In this document: positions 1-10,495 of the stretch, piece by piece
Numbering within the stretch: the first letter of the stretch is position 1
How the letters are laid out: every line of letters starts with the position of its first letter
Assembly (NCBI GenBank): GCA_016800925.1
Contig: JABCPU010000216.1
Coordinates: forward strand, 50,532 to 114,531
Direction of reading: 5' to 3'
Source of the DNA: Suillus spraguei
Lineage: Eukaryota > Basidiomycota > Agaricomycetes > Boletales > Suillaceae
DNA: 64,000 nucleotides
Notes under the pieces: generated by a model
What the model saw: only the letters and a program-made list of their open reading frames with translations
The model's database searches: none
Told to the model about the DNA's origin: nothing
Translations under genes and position numbers: made by a program

Positions 1-974
1 AGCAAACACCATCAGCGACCTCGATTTTTTCCTGAGCGCCGTCAATGTCTGCAACGAAAACACAGTGAGGACACAAAGCATGTAGTTATTGAGTACAAAC
101 CATTTTCTTTGTAGTTTCTGCTGTGGAGGAATTTTTGATGGATTAGTGTACCGCCGCTAACACCTCCATCGTCACCGGCAAATAGACCTGTACATTAAGT
201 TGCAAGGCATCATGCAGACACGGGCCGAAGTGACTGTGCCTGATCTAGTGAAAGTATTGACAGCTGGAAGATCAAGTCGTGAAAGCTGCTCACTCATTGA
301 AAGCTCTTAGCAATGAAGAAAGGTTGGACGCCATGGTTGGTGTTGCTAACCTGGATGACGTGCTAGATCAAGACGATTCTTGGTTAAGATTTAGGTTTCC
401 TCAGGTCTCCGAGCGTATAAAAAATGAAAGTACGGTCAACGTTTGCTAAAGTCGCCGGGTAGATCCTATAAGTAGAATCTGGATCGAAAAGCGGGTGATC
501 ACTGCAATGACATACACTATTTGTTCGTTACCACCCATATGTCCATCCAATGCTAAAAATAAGAGGCTCGGCGTAACGGTATCTTCATTTCCGCGAGTGA
601 TCGTAGTTGGAGAGAATGGGGTCTTGATGTCTGCGAAGTTTGAAAATTTGACGCATCGTATAGTAAAATAATGAGATTTTGTACTTGCGCTTGCTTTTGC
701 GTCGGTTGTGGCATCTTGAGTAGTCCGTGTCGCTGGCGTCCGAAACAGAATTTATATGATTGCAAGTTGTAAGGTAGTACTTAGCATACATAGATAAGTT
801 TGAGAATCCGACGAGAATCGCGTTGAAACCCCGCTCTCGCGTAAAAATCGCTGGTTATTTTGAACACCCCGCAGCGCTGCGCTGCGGTAACCAGCGATTT
901 TCATACGATTTTCGATTTTCGAATCGTCTCGTAATACAGGTAACAGAATCGCTTCATAATCGTTCACTCTCACT
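1..974. other. Intergenic, no gene recognised
   Basis: No reading frame here resembles a known family, and the short open frames lack introns or domain patterns. The only clear structure is the nested palindrome at 844-901. Homology to the second duplication copy starts at about 975. Confidence 0.6.
844..901. repeat. Nested perfect palindrome (cruciform-type)
   Basis: A 14-bp arm at 844-857 (AAAATCGCTGGTTA) is exactly complementary to 888-901. Inside lies a second palindrome, CCGCAGCG (869-876), CTG, CGCTGCGG (880-887). The flanks are rich in CGATTTTC words. It could be the core of a small hairpin element or a strong RNA or DNA fold. No terminal repeats or target duplication are obvious. Confidence 0.8.
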
Positions 975-2195
975 ACCCTTGCGTTATGCATGAAGCCTCA
1001 TGCCTCTAACAAAATCATGGTCACATGCATTGATATGCATATCTCAGGTTGATTAAAATGTGATGTATCTCTAAGTTGATATTCCTGATCCAAAATGAAG
1101 CTACTGACGTCTAGTCCAGAGCATATTATGATAATGTGGGTATTATGTGCTGCGTGCTCTTTGTTGCATCGGCAGTTAGTTCGTAATATTTTCATGTAGA
1201 CGCCAATGTCAAACTATGGTTTCCATCTGAAAAAAACATTATAGTATCCATTGAGTGGCTAGATGACATTATCCCTTCCAATTTTCACTTCAAAGCTAAG
1301 AGCCGGGCTGAGTTACGATGCAATGAACAGCGAAGGCAAGTGTCTTTGCACATTTACAACTAAAAATGCGACTGACACTACATATATATTTTCAGGCCTG
1401 GGATGCTACACGCCATCAAATCCGATGCTGTCTCCCTATCGCGCAACATTTTGCTGTAGTATATCAGCTGCTTCCTTGTGCTGGGGGTCGCTTACATCGA
1501 CCGCTGTCAAAGGTCACAGCTGTGGTTGAGTGTGTCGTGACTATATAGCACAATAATAACATTGTTGTGCTCCTTGGAATATTATCGGAGTTGTGCCGCG
1601 CTGCACATGTAATGCCATATTCCCTGGTGAAAATGGGCCGGTGCTTACACTATTCTCACAATTAAGGTATACAAAGGATGAACGACGTGCTGTGGAAGGT
1701 TTACGTTCTTGTGGATTGAGGCATCGATGGTACTTCAAAGCAATGGATATCACGGAGGCCACAGGTGTGTTTTATATGGCAAAAAACCACAACCGCTTAC
1801 CTTTTTGCGATATGTGGTCGGGCCACAATGTGCGTGCTTTGTCTAGCGTTTTTCCACATGTTGTGAGGTTAAAAAGCTGGTGTTACTCTCCTTCACTTCT
1901 CTATCTTCTCTCGTCCTCTTTACTTTGACACTTCATCTTGTGATCTTAGCCACTTCACATCACTCGTTCAAATCATTGATATAACTATGTAAGTCTACCC
2001 ACATGTTGACTTGGTATCTTCAGATGCTGACGATGTCTTCCGCATTTCGTGTTTTATGCAGCAGTCTTCAAATGTCTTTAAATAGGTCGGTGTTCAATAT
2101 CGAGTAGGATGATGCGCAGTTCATCTCATAATTTTCTTAGCGAGTCTATCCTTCCGTGTTCTCAACCTGGAGTCCACCCGAAAGCCACCACTAAC

Positions 2196-3637
2196 ATGAT
2201 CTCGGAGGACGTTCAGAAGTTTGCTCATCCCGACGATGTGGCCGCTATGCAGGCTGAGTATGTGGCTCTGCCTTATTCAAAACATTAAATCAAACTGACG
2301 GCCTTTGGTAGATTGGCTCAGGTCTGCGCGGAACAGGAATTCCTCAAGGCGCAACAAGGGTACGCGCCACCCTGACTGAGTGCTTGCATTGACTCATGTA
2401 TTTCTCCAGGTCTTCGGCGTTTTTGCAGGATGTCCAAAATGATCTGATGTCGTTTCCGACGTTGAACCAATTCACCGCTCCAGTAGCTGGTCTACCCCAG
2501 CTTCCCCCAATGGACCCGAACCAATACTATTATCCCCAGCCCTCTGTCGTCCCTCAAGCGCCACTGGAAGGTCCCGCATGGTCTCAGCCTGAACATTATG
2601 GGGGTTCATATTTCAATGGGCCTGATTTTGATCAGAATTACTATCCCCCTATCGTGGACCTGGAGCTTTGGGCAGCAGGAGATCCCCGCGCGTATGGCCC
2701 CCTACCGCCATTTTCCCAAGGGTACTTTCAGACGGAAATGTCTATACCCTCTGCGACAGAATGTACTGGCTACACATACCCTGGTGCTATCGTGGACACG
2801 ATGACCAATGTCGACACCTTTTTGCCGTCCGCGTCAGGTTCTCACGCGACAATGAATCTGAGTGACGGTGACAACTTGGAGCCATCTTCCTCTGCTCCTG
2901 ATATGACGCCGTGTGCCAAACCCCTCAAACGTAAAGCTAGCTATACTTTTATATACGAGGATGGCAGTTTGAGTTCGTCTCCCGCGCCAACCACACGCAA
3001 GCGCAGATGCTTGGATGACGAGGAGGACGAAATCAGAGAAGGGAAGTTTGGTGCTTACAGACTAGCGGACGCCAGCGCCGTAGTCATGGCTGTGCCCATT
3101 CATGACCCTCAGCCAGTAGACATCAGCAGCCGCAGGACTCATGACGCCCATGGTAATCTTCTTCGAACAAGGAGATTTGGAGCGATGGAACTCGACGATT
3201 CCTACTCCAAACGGTCCGTCAATATTACGAATGAACTACCCGCAGGGATGACCTGCGTACAAGCATGCAGCTGGATGGACCAGCCTTGTGGACTGTTTGT
3301 AGAAATGCACAAAGTCCGCGTCGCAAATCACCTGTGGCATTGGCACGGTGTCAAACCCAAAACCACGGCTCCCTGCAAATTCGAAGGTTGCTCGAACACA
3401 GAGGTGATGTGCAATTTGGTCCGTCACATCGAGGTCGTCCACTATACTACGTCCTTTGAATGCACCTATTGCGGTAAGCGTTGCTCGAGGTCCGATTCTT
3501 TGGATAGGCATCAGCAGAAATGCGATCCGCTTGTTGCGAGCAAGGCTCGCGCTAAGAAGGGAGGTCGCAAGTTCGGTCCCAAAGACCAGAAGAAGCTGGT
3601 CTATGGGTATATCGTTCCTGCCCGCGACGAGAAATAG
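2196..3637 (+). CDS. C2H2-like zinc-finger protein, copy A (putative regulator)
   Basis: Three exons are proposed: 2196-2257, 2312-2359 and 2410-3637, giving 445 residues. Intron 1 has a GTATGT donor, an ACTGAC branch and a TAG acceptor. Intron 2 starts GTACGC and ends CCAG. The splices join an acidic helical start (MISEDVQKFAHPDD) to the long last exon. The N-terminal half is rich in Pro, Tyr and Gln. A basic/acidic stretch (KRKASY, TTRKRRCLDDEED) may include a nuclear signal. The last roughly 120 residues carry three Cys/His modules, ending with CTYCGKRCSRSDSLDRHQQKC-like spacing (shown as motif only). Known: such C-terminal fingers occur in Agaricomycete regulators of unknown target. Inferred: a nuclear DNA-binding protein. 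A second copy lies at 48232, nearly identical but lacking three residues near the N-terminus. A GT..CTAAC..ACAG intron may lie in the 3' UTR (about 3651-3700). Confidence 0.78.
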
Positions 3638-3699
3638 TCTAGTGTACGACTGTACGTTTCCCTGACCTGTATCTGTCACTGCTGCTAACTTCTTGTTAC

Positions 3700-4008
3700 A
3701 GTGCTCTAGTATTTTCTCCAATTCTTCACGAACATTTACGACTACGATACTCGTTTCACTCTATCGTACATCAAATCACTTCAGATCATCGACACTCCTT
3801 TTGCATCAAACATTCGCTCGTTCAGTTTTTCCTCTCTTCGTTATTGCTTGGCATATCTTTATTGGATAAATTGTATCGTACGCTGGACGTAGCTATCGAA
3901 TCTCATTATGTCGCTTGGTGTATATTCTAAGTGGCTGTTAGATGGAAGTTGAATGACGGCTTAAGTGGAGCTTTACACCGTACTTGTTATGGATGAAGAA
4001 TCAATGTA
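3700..4008. other. 3' flank of regulator gene
   Basis: This is the non-coding 3' flank shared with 49727-50026. The boundary with protease sequence at about 4008 is the deletion junction. I see no other feature. Confidence 0.6.
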
Positions 4009-4570
4009 CAACTTAACGACGGCGAAGTTACATTTGGCGGACTGGACTCCAGTAAATTCGTTGCCAGCACCCTCGTCACCATCCCAAACTTAAGCAAGAT
4101 AGGGTTCTGGGAGGGCGCTATGGACGCGATCACAGTCAGTGGACAAGACACAACCTTGACCGGGCGCACTGCCATTCTTGACACCGGCACCACCCTCATC
4201 ATCGCCCCTCCGGCGGACACCCAGGCAGTTATAACTATGCTTGGAGGTAAATGCGATACTCAACAATGTACGATTCCGTGCACGTCGAATGCGAGCGTCG
4301 CCCTTTCCTTTGGAAATGCGTCGTTTTCTATCGACCCCAGAGACATGGTGGTGTTGCCTGTCGACATCAATGATCCAACTGGTGACTGCACAGCTGGGAT
4401 TCAGCCCGGCACCGTCGGGACGAACACGGAGTGGCTGGTATGTGACTCTTTTCGATTGTATCAGATCGGCCGTTGACTTCGTTTGGCAGGTCGGAGATGT
4501 GTTTTTGAAGAATGCGTATTTCTCCGTTGACACGCAGAACAACCAAATTTCTTTGGCCAAGCCTTCTTAG
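4009..4570 (+). pseudogene. Aspartic protease (A1) 3' remnant
   Basis: Only the C-terminal lobe of a pepsin-like protease remains. It includes NDGEVTFGGLD, the second catalytic motif ILDTGTTLI, and the end of the protein. Coding runs to 4437. An intron (GTATGT..GGCAG) covers 4438-4489, and the last exon is 4490-4570. The first lobe, signal peptide and promoter are gone because the sequence joins directly to the 3' flank of the regulator gene. The retained part is in frame after the junction and lacks the one-base losses seen in copy 2. It cannot make an active enzyme, since pepsin-like proteases need both lobes. Confidence 0.9.
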
Positions 4571-4577
4571 TTTCCTC

Positions 4578-4660
4578 CCCGTGAACTACCCAATGGTCAC
4601 GGGCAGTAGTGTAGTTGTTTTCTACAGGATCGCGGGTTCGATTCTCGCTTAGATTCGGGG
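4578..4660 (+). ncRNA. tRNA-like relic with box A and box B
   Basis: A 7-bp hairpin (CCCGTGA at 4578-4584, TCACGGG at 4597-4603) is followed by TAGTGTAGTTG (4607-4617), which fits the tRNA A box. GGTTCGATTCT (4635-4645) fits the B box in a foldable T arm (GCGGG/CTCGC). The A-to-B distance is only 28 nt, too short for an anticodon arm. This is a deleted tRNA or a tRNA-derived SINE head rather than a working tRNA. The same sequence recurs at about 53151-53233. Confidence 0.45.
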
Positions 4661-4792
4661 AAGGCATCAGATTATCTTCAAGCTGTATACTAAGTCATTA
4701 CTCATTGCTATCATCATACACAATATCAATTGTCTGAAGTCTGAAGAATAAAGTCTACACGGTACATACATAATACAACAATAAGTTTGTCT

Positions 4793-5307
4793 CTACTTTT
4801 TTCGCAAGAGTTCCTTTGCGATTTCTTCGTTATCCGCAGACCGGTCTGGTAGCCAAAAAGCCTGTACAGTGCGCAGTTAGTACAAGTTGGATAGACAATG
4901 AAAGATCGAGATATTCACCAATTCCGCCTCTGTGGATACAATCATAGCTAACCGGGGATTGAATCTCACACATCTAGACAGACCGGGATGACCATCAAGA
5001 GTAGCAAGCACATCAGGAAATTCACACATTCCTTAACATGCTTAATCAGCTTAACTCACTTATCTCAAAACTTGTTTGCTCTCTCTCACATCATTCACCT
5101 GGCATATCTTATATTTTTTGAGTGCGAAATACAATAAAACATGTATATTAATATATCTCAACTTTTTTTTTCTGAATTCATTCACATTGAAATTTTGGAC
5201 AAGTAGATTCAATTTCACCAAGGCAGTTAAGTGTAAATAAGTCCGCATAAGGGCACATCAAGGAATATGTGAATTTCCTGATGCAGCTGAAGCCGCGTTG
5301 GAGGTGT
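4793..5307 (-). pseudogene. SWD2 3'-end remnant (interrupted by MITE)
   Basis: The minus strand carries the last part of the SWD2 gene found whole at 53365-54730. It includes the exon coding [13 protein letters not shown], a short intron (GTGAATATC..ACAG), and the final exon ending [16 protein letters not shown] with its stop at 4793-4795. The MITE at 5011-5282 splits the exon, and homology ends at 5307 beside gypsy sequence. The piece has no promoter or start. It shows that the duplication ended inside SWD2, or was cut there later. Confidence 0.85.
5011..5282. mobile_element. MITE with ~24-bp terminal inverted repeats
   Basis: The element is absent from the matching place in copy 2 (about 53579). 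It starts CATCAGGAAATTCACA.. at 5011 and ends with the complement ..TGTGAATTTCCTGATG, with one mismatch in about 24 bp. Left and right flanks read AAGCA and GCAGC, consistent with a 2-3 bp target duplication. The 272-bp interior is AT-rich and non-coding. Lacking a transposase, it must have been moved in trans. The empty site proves it arrived after the duplication. Confidence 0.9.
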
Positions 5308-7500
5308 TCTGTGTCCATAAGAACAGCTGCTCTAAGAACCGGAGTTGCTAAAATGGAAGCTCATAGGGATGAAGCCAATTGTTCCGAAGTGAATATCGGA
5401 CAGAGGTTGTGAGGGTTAATCTGAGTGTAGTCCTTATCCCCCTCTTTAGGGTAGACGTCCCATCGTCTAGTGAGGGAATCTGGCTTGACTCCGAGTTTTC
5501 CAGGATGATAATGAATAATGAGGTTGAACTGATGGAGGAATTTGGACCAGCGGGCCTGACGACGGGAGAGGAGTTTGGTGGTAGAGAAGTACTCAAGGTT
5601 CTTGTGGTCTGTGACAACATCTATAGGCTCGGACGAGCCTTCTAGGTAATGCCGCCAGGTTCGGAAAGCAGCATAGATGGCTAGTAGTTCCTTATCATGG
5701 ACATCATAGTTGAGTTCTGCACTGGACAGTGTCTGGGAGTAAAATGCTACCGGGCGAAGTTCCGAGTCCAGGCATACAATGGACAGTATTCCAGCGATAG
5801 CATAATCCGAGGCATCAGTTTCCACAACTATAGGAACATTTGGAATCCAATGCGTTAGCACTGGAGCGGAAGTGAAGGCTTTCTTGAGTGCTTCAAATGA
5901 TTTCCGGCAGTCCTCGGAAAAGTTCCAAGTGACGCCCTTGCGAGTGAGTCGAGTAAGGGGGACCACAATATCTGAGTAATTGAAGATGAAACAACAATAG
6001 AAATTAGCGAATCTGAGGAAGGATTGGATGTCCTTGACTTTCTGAGGTTCTGGCCAGTCAATGATAGACTGGATTTTCTCAGACGACATAGTCAAGCCAT
6101 CCAGAGATAGGAGGTAACCAAGATATTCGATGGAGGATGAGTGGAATTCACATTTCTTGGGTTTGGCGTATAGTCAGTGTTTACGGAGACATCGTAAAAC
6201 TTCTCGGACATGTTCCTTATGACTTGCAAGGTCTTTGGAATAGATGAGGATGTCATCCAGATATACTACAACACATACATCCAGCATATCGGCAAACACG
6301 CTATTGACAAAGCATTGGAAAGCTGCCAGAGCATTCATGAGGCCTCCCGGCATTACCAGCCATTCATAGGAGCCATAACACATATGGAAGGAAGTCTTCC
6401 ATTCGTCTCCTTCTGCTATCCAGACGAGATGGTATGCAGAACAGAGATCAATTTTGGTATAAACTTTAGCGCGGCTTGGGGAGTCTAGGAGGTTGGCAAT
6501 GAGGGGTAACAGATATCAGTCCTTTTTGGTAATCTGGTTGAGGCCACGGAAATCCACACAAAGATGGAGGGAACCATCCTTCTTTTTGACAAATAGGACG
6601 GGGGCTCCTGGGGAGAGGACAAGGAACAGAGGAGTCCGGACGAGATGTTTTCATCAAGGAACTTCCGGAGGGCTTCAAGCTCAACTGGAGAAAGAGAATA
6701 TATGGTTCTGAGAGGCGGACTAGCCCCTTCTTCCAACTCAATCTTGAGATCATAGGGTCAATGAGGAGGAAGTTGTCCAGCTTTGCCTTTGTGAAGACGT
6801 CCACAAACTCATGGTACTCGGAAGGGATTCTGGAGAGGTCTGGAGGATCGGATGATATGGATGCAGATTGGAGATTAACTTTGGAGGGACGGAGGTAGAT
6901 GCTGAACTGAGTAGATCCTTCTAACTTGCAGGCATGGCAAAAGGCCACTGCATTTATCAGAGATATGTTAGGGACCGAAGTGCCAGCAGAGGGTTCAGAT
7001 TTGGTCAGAGGAGGAGTCTCTGCCACGGATGGGATGCTCTGAGGCAACGGAGATATTGGAGGGGAGGATTCTTCCTTGGATGGAATATCCAGAGGTAATG
7101 GAGGTGTCGGATTGGATTTTCCTGCCATGGACAGTGTGTCTGGAGGCAGTGATGATGCGGATGGGGTCAATGGCATTCCCTGTACAGTAGTTCGGAACTC
7201 GATGCTGCCCAATACCCAGTCAATCAATGGATTGTGTTGGGTGAGCCAGCTATATCCGAGAACAATATAACATGAGGAATCCAAAGGGGTAACATAGAAT
7301 GTGTCAGAGGTGATTACACTGGAGGAGAATTGGATGGATAAGTTTATGGCTTCGACAATATTGTTATTGCATGTACCATCAAACAAACGGAGCGGAAGTG
7401 GAGGAATCTGATAGGTAGGAATTTTATGTTTTTGGATGAAATCAGTGTCTACAAAGCAGTGGGAGGAGCCACAGTTTATGAGGGCCAGAAAGTCAGATAT
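5308..7500 (-). pseudogene. Gypsy pol: protease, RT, RNase H (broken)
   Basis: Frames are broken several times. The protease lies at about 7470 down to 7180 and reads ALINCGSSHCFVDT where a catalytic ALIDSGSS is expected. The active Asp is therefore Asn. Reverse transcriptase keeps [14 protein letters not shown] (YLDD codons at 6252-6263). RNase H-like sequence follows (VETDASDYAIAG, then YDVHDKELLAIYAAF and VVTDHKNLEYF) down to 5361, continuing out of frame to 5308. No integrase HHCC or DDE core follows. Family knowledge: these domains would copy RNA into DNA in a cytoplasmic particle. This copy looks catalytically dead. Confidence 0.9.
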
Positions 7501-7668
7501 ATTGGAGAAAGACGGAAGAGAGATGTATGGACACAGAGAGTTCGGATCAGGAAGAGTTACAGCGTTGAGTCATAGCTCCGTTGTACGGATTGGGCCAATG
7601 CGACCCTCATCCCGCACAGAGTCAGGAGGGTCGCAGACTAATTTTTTGCCTCGTCCAAGGCTTCTGGT

Positions 7669-8930
7669 TCAGTTTCCAGAGTGAGCATGGTAGCACAGCC
7701 TTTGGCAGTGCGCAAAGTGGATTTGGTGCAGTCCTGGGCAGTGTGACCAGGTCTGCCGCAGAACATACAGACTTTTGTCAATACGCCTCTGACGCTCCTG
7801 GGTGGTTAGCTTTCTGTCCATACCAACAATGTTAGGGAGATCCGAAGGCTTTGGGGCAGAGGAGGTTGTAGAGGATGTGGGTTTATTGAATTTGAGTGTA
7901 TCGGATCCAGATGAGTTAGAGTTCGTCCGGTCAGGTGTTGACTGCCTAGGAGGATTGGAAGAGGTGGTTGTACTCTCTCGGGTGACTTCACCCCTCCGCT
8001 CCCAGTAATGGGCGTCGATGGTCTGGGCGAGAGTCTTGAACTCCGAAAGGGTAGTGGGTTTACCCATGCGACTAATCTCATCTTTGATTTGGGCTGGAAG
8101 TCCACTGTAGAACTGGTGTCGTAGGGCTCCATCTCCCCATTCACGTACTTGGGAGGCAAGTCGCTGGAATTCTACAATGTACTTGTTGATGCGCTGTCCA
8201 TCACGCATATGAAGTTGTTCTAACTGCATCTCTGCATCTCCGGAGGGATTGTGAGGTCTGAAGTTGGTTTGGAGCTCAAGCATGAACTTGGAGTAGTCAT
8301 CCATCCAGTCCGGATGGTTGCTATATCCATCTGAAAGGAGATCCGGTTCAAACCACTCGAGAGCCATACCCTTAAGGTAGGATTGGGTGAAGTTGACTTT
8401 AGCGTGTCTGGAACGGAAAGCGTTAGGTTTGCTCTGGAAGTTGAGCTCACATTGGACAAAGAATGCCCAGAGCTTGCGAGGTTCGGATCCATTGAAGGTA
8501 TCCGGTTCGTGGACTTTGACTTTTCTATCATCCGAGGTGGTGGTACGACAGCTACTGCGAGCGAGGTGGTTAATGGCTATGGATTGTTGGGTCAGGACCT
8601 GGTCCTGAGGGTTCAGATGGATATTATCTTCTTTGTCATCCAGGTCCTCATTGTCCGGATCATCACCTTCATCATCCGGTGGGTTACCGCACAGCTCATC
8701 ATCAAAGCGAATGGTCAGGTGTGAATTGGAGTCTGGGTCATCCGGGTTCCAAGTTGGTGTAACCAGATCCGATCTGGCTTGACAGGCAGAGATACTTTGA
8801 CCTATGTTGCTCATGCTTGCACGGCATTGAGAGAAACTGGTGAATGTTTGGATGATGGGTGTGGGATCTCATTGGATCAGACCAAGTCCAGCTCCTCGGA
8901 GAGTGTTCTGAGTTTTACGGGGAGGCATGA
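7669..8930 (-). pseudogene. Gypsy gag-like protein (broken)
   Basis: The likely start is the ATG at 8930 (MPPRKTQNTLRG), interrupted by a TGA before the ATG at 8814. An acidic N-terminal region precedes the capsid domain (WAFFVQCELNFQSKPNAF, then YLKGMALEWFEP and LEQLHMRDGQRINKYIVEFQ). A single CCHC knuckle, CMFCGRPGHTAQDC, is readable only after a frameshift near 7760. Gag proteins of this type form the particle core and bind RNA through the knuckle. Confidence 0.88.
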
Positions 8931-8981
8931 TATGGAATGGTTTAGAGAATGTTACTCAGAAAGGTTTGAGTTCAAATATAC

Positions 8982-10495
8982 TGTTAAGACCATACATACT
9001 CAAAGAGTGAAAGATCCAAAGGGCTTTGGCCTCAGTTCGTGCACTGTGCCCCTTTCCTGAGTAATGCCCCTTATTTCAGAGGGTAGATATACATCCAAAG
9101 ATCTGGAAGGAGTTGCATGATGGATCTGGACGTCCAAAGGTACTGGATATGATATGTCCGAAGGTTATCCAGAGCATAGAGACAGAATGAGGATTAAGGC
9201 TAGTGTTAAGACCGTACTCAAGGGGTGAAAGATCTGAAGGGCTTTGGCCTCAGTTCATGCACTGTGCCCCTTGTCTGAGTAATGCCCCTTATTTTAGAGA
9301 GGAGATATATGTCCGAAGATCCGGAAGGAGTTGTGTAGTGGATCCGGACGTCCGAAGGTTATCCGGAGCGCGGGGATGGAAAGAGGACTAAGGCTAGCTT
9401 CGGAACGGATTCCTAACTAGAAACTGACAGAGGTAGACCATCCGAAGATAGAGTCGGAGATATAGACTATAGGAATCAATCCCAAGTCTTGGAAGATGAC
9501 TTTGAGTGGAAAGTGACTCAAGTCTGAAGGAAGCGGAATGAGCAGAATCTAAGATGATATTCAAACTAAGGTTCTACGGAGATCTACAAGTGGTTTATAT
9601 ATGGTAAGTATCTAAGACGGATAATCAACAAGTCCAGGACCGAGGGCTATGTATGAAGTGTAACGGAAGTCTATTAGTTAATGCGCAGCGGATCAGTAAG
9701 CACGAATTGGAAATGAAACACAGGTAACGGATCAGTGACACAGGAAGGAATTATACACAGCTGGAGTACTGGAAACCAGGATGAGTGACGAAAGGAGATA
9801 GGCGCAGTTATACACAAGGGAGTTAGAGTGCGAGAAGCAAGCACATTTGGATGAGCGATCTGGACAGGATCTGTGGACCGGACGGAAATAGAATCGATCG
9901 GATCTGATCGGATATGGGTGGATCTGGGATCAGAAGTATGGTATATGACAGCTAGCTTCAGAACGAGTTCCTAACTGGAAACTAACAGAGATAGACTATC
10001 CGAAGATAGAGTCAGAGATATAGACTAAAGGATTCAATCCCAAGTCTCGGAAGATGACTAGAGCGGAGAGTAACTCAAGTCCAGAGGAAACAGAATGAGC
10101 AGAATCTAAGATGATATTTGAACTAAGGTTCTACGGAGATCTACAAGTGGTTTATATACTGTAAGTAACCAGCACAGATAATCAAGGAGTCCGGGACCAA
10201 GGGCTATGTACGAAGTATAACGGAAGTCTATTAGTTAATGCACAGTGGATCAGTAAGCACGAGTCAGAAATAAAACACAGGTAACGGATCAATAAGCAGG
10301 ACAGAAGTATACACAGCCAGAATACCGGAAACAGGAGGGATGCTGAAAGGAGATAGACACAGATATACACAGGGGAGTTAGAGTGCGAGAATTGGGCACT
10401 TTCAGATGGGTGATCCAGACAGGATCTGTGGACTGGACGGAAGTAGGGTCGATCAGATCTGATCGGATCTGAGATTGGAAATATGGTATATGACA
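8982..10495 (-). repeat. 5' LTR of the gypsy element (split by another LTR)
   Basis: The LTR is 8982-9203 plus 9956-10495. Read on the minus strand it begins TGTCATATACC and ends GTCTTAACA. It is split by a complete LTR of the same family. It directly precedes the gag leader, which identifies the family to which the solo LTRs belong. Confidence 0.88.
9204..9950 (-). mobile_element. Solo LTR nested in an LTR of the same family
   Basis: A 747-bp LTR with TG..CA ends is flanked by the direct duplication GCTAG (9199-9203 and 9951-9955). The flanking sequence on both sides is the interrupted older LTR. This records a second insertion of the family followed by LTR-LTR recombination. Confidence 0.93.

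Larger units (their letters stand above)
975..5307. repeat. Segmental duplication, copy 1 (damaged)
   Basis: This stretch matches about 47225-53606 in the same orientation. Divergence is clear upstream of the regulator gene (975-2100, many substitutions and small indels). It is very low across the regulator coding region and the protease/SWD2 3' ends. Relative to copy 2, about 2.56 kb is missing at about 4008 (the equivalent of 50026-52586). A 272-bp MITE is added at 5011. The match stops at 5307, where gypsy sequence begins. Confidence 0.92.
5307..10495 (-). mobile_element. Ty3/gypsy retrotransposon, 3'-truncated
   Basis: Read on the minus strand: a 5' LTR (10495 to 8982, TGTCATATAC..TCTTAACA) with another LTR nested in it, then gag, protease, reverse transcriptase and RNase H, stopping at about 5307. 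Integrase and the 3' LTR are missing, so the element cannot move by itself. Its left end abuts the SWD2 remnant. Its 5' LTR abuts Harbinger-type coding sequence at 10496. Four further LTRs of the same family lie in this window (9204, 10888, 12371, 32652). Confidence 0.9.

Noticed and set aside
3236..3721. 161-codon frame antisense to the regulator (also at 49263-49748)
   Set aside because: Shadow of a well-supported, spliced plus-strand gene. It persists only because the duplicated sequence is conserved.
5060..5248. 62-codon minus-strand frame in the MITE
   Set aside because: AT-rich MITE interior with no domain; absent from the paralogous copy.
4793..5307. A separate small gene at the SWD2 remnant
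   Set aside because: It aligns exactly to the last exons of SWD2 in copy 2 and lacks a start and promoter.
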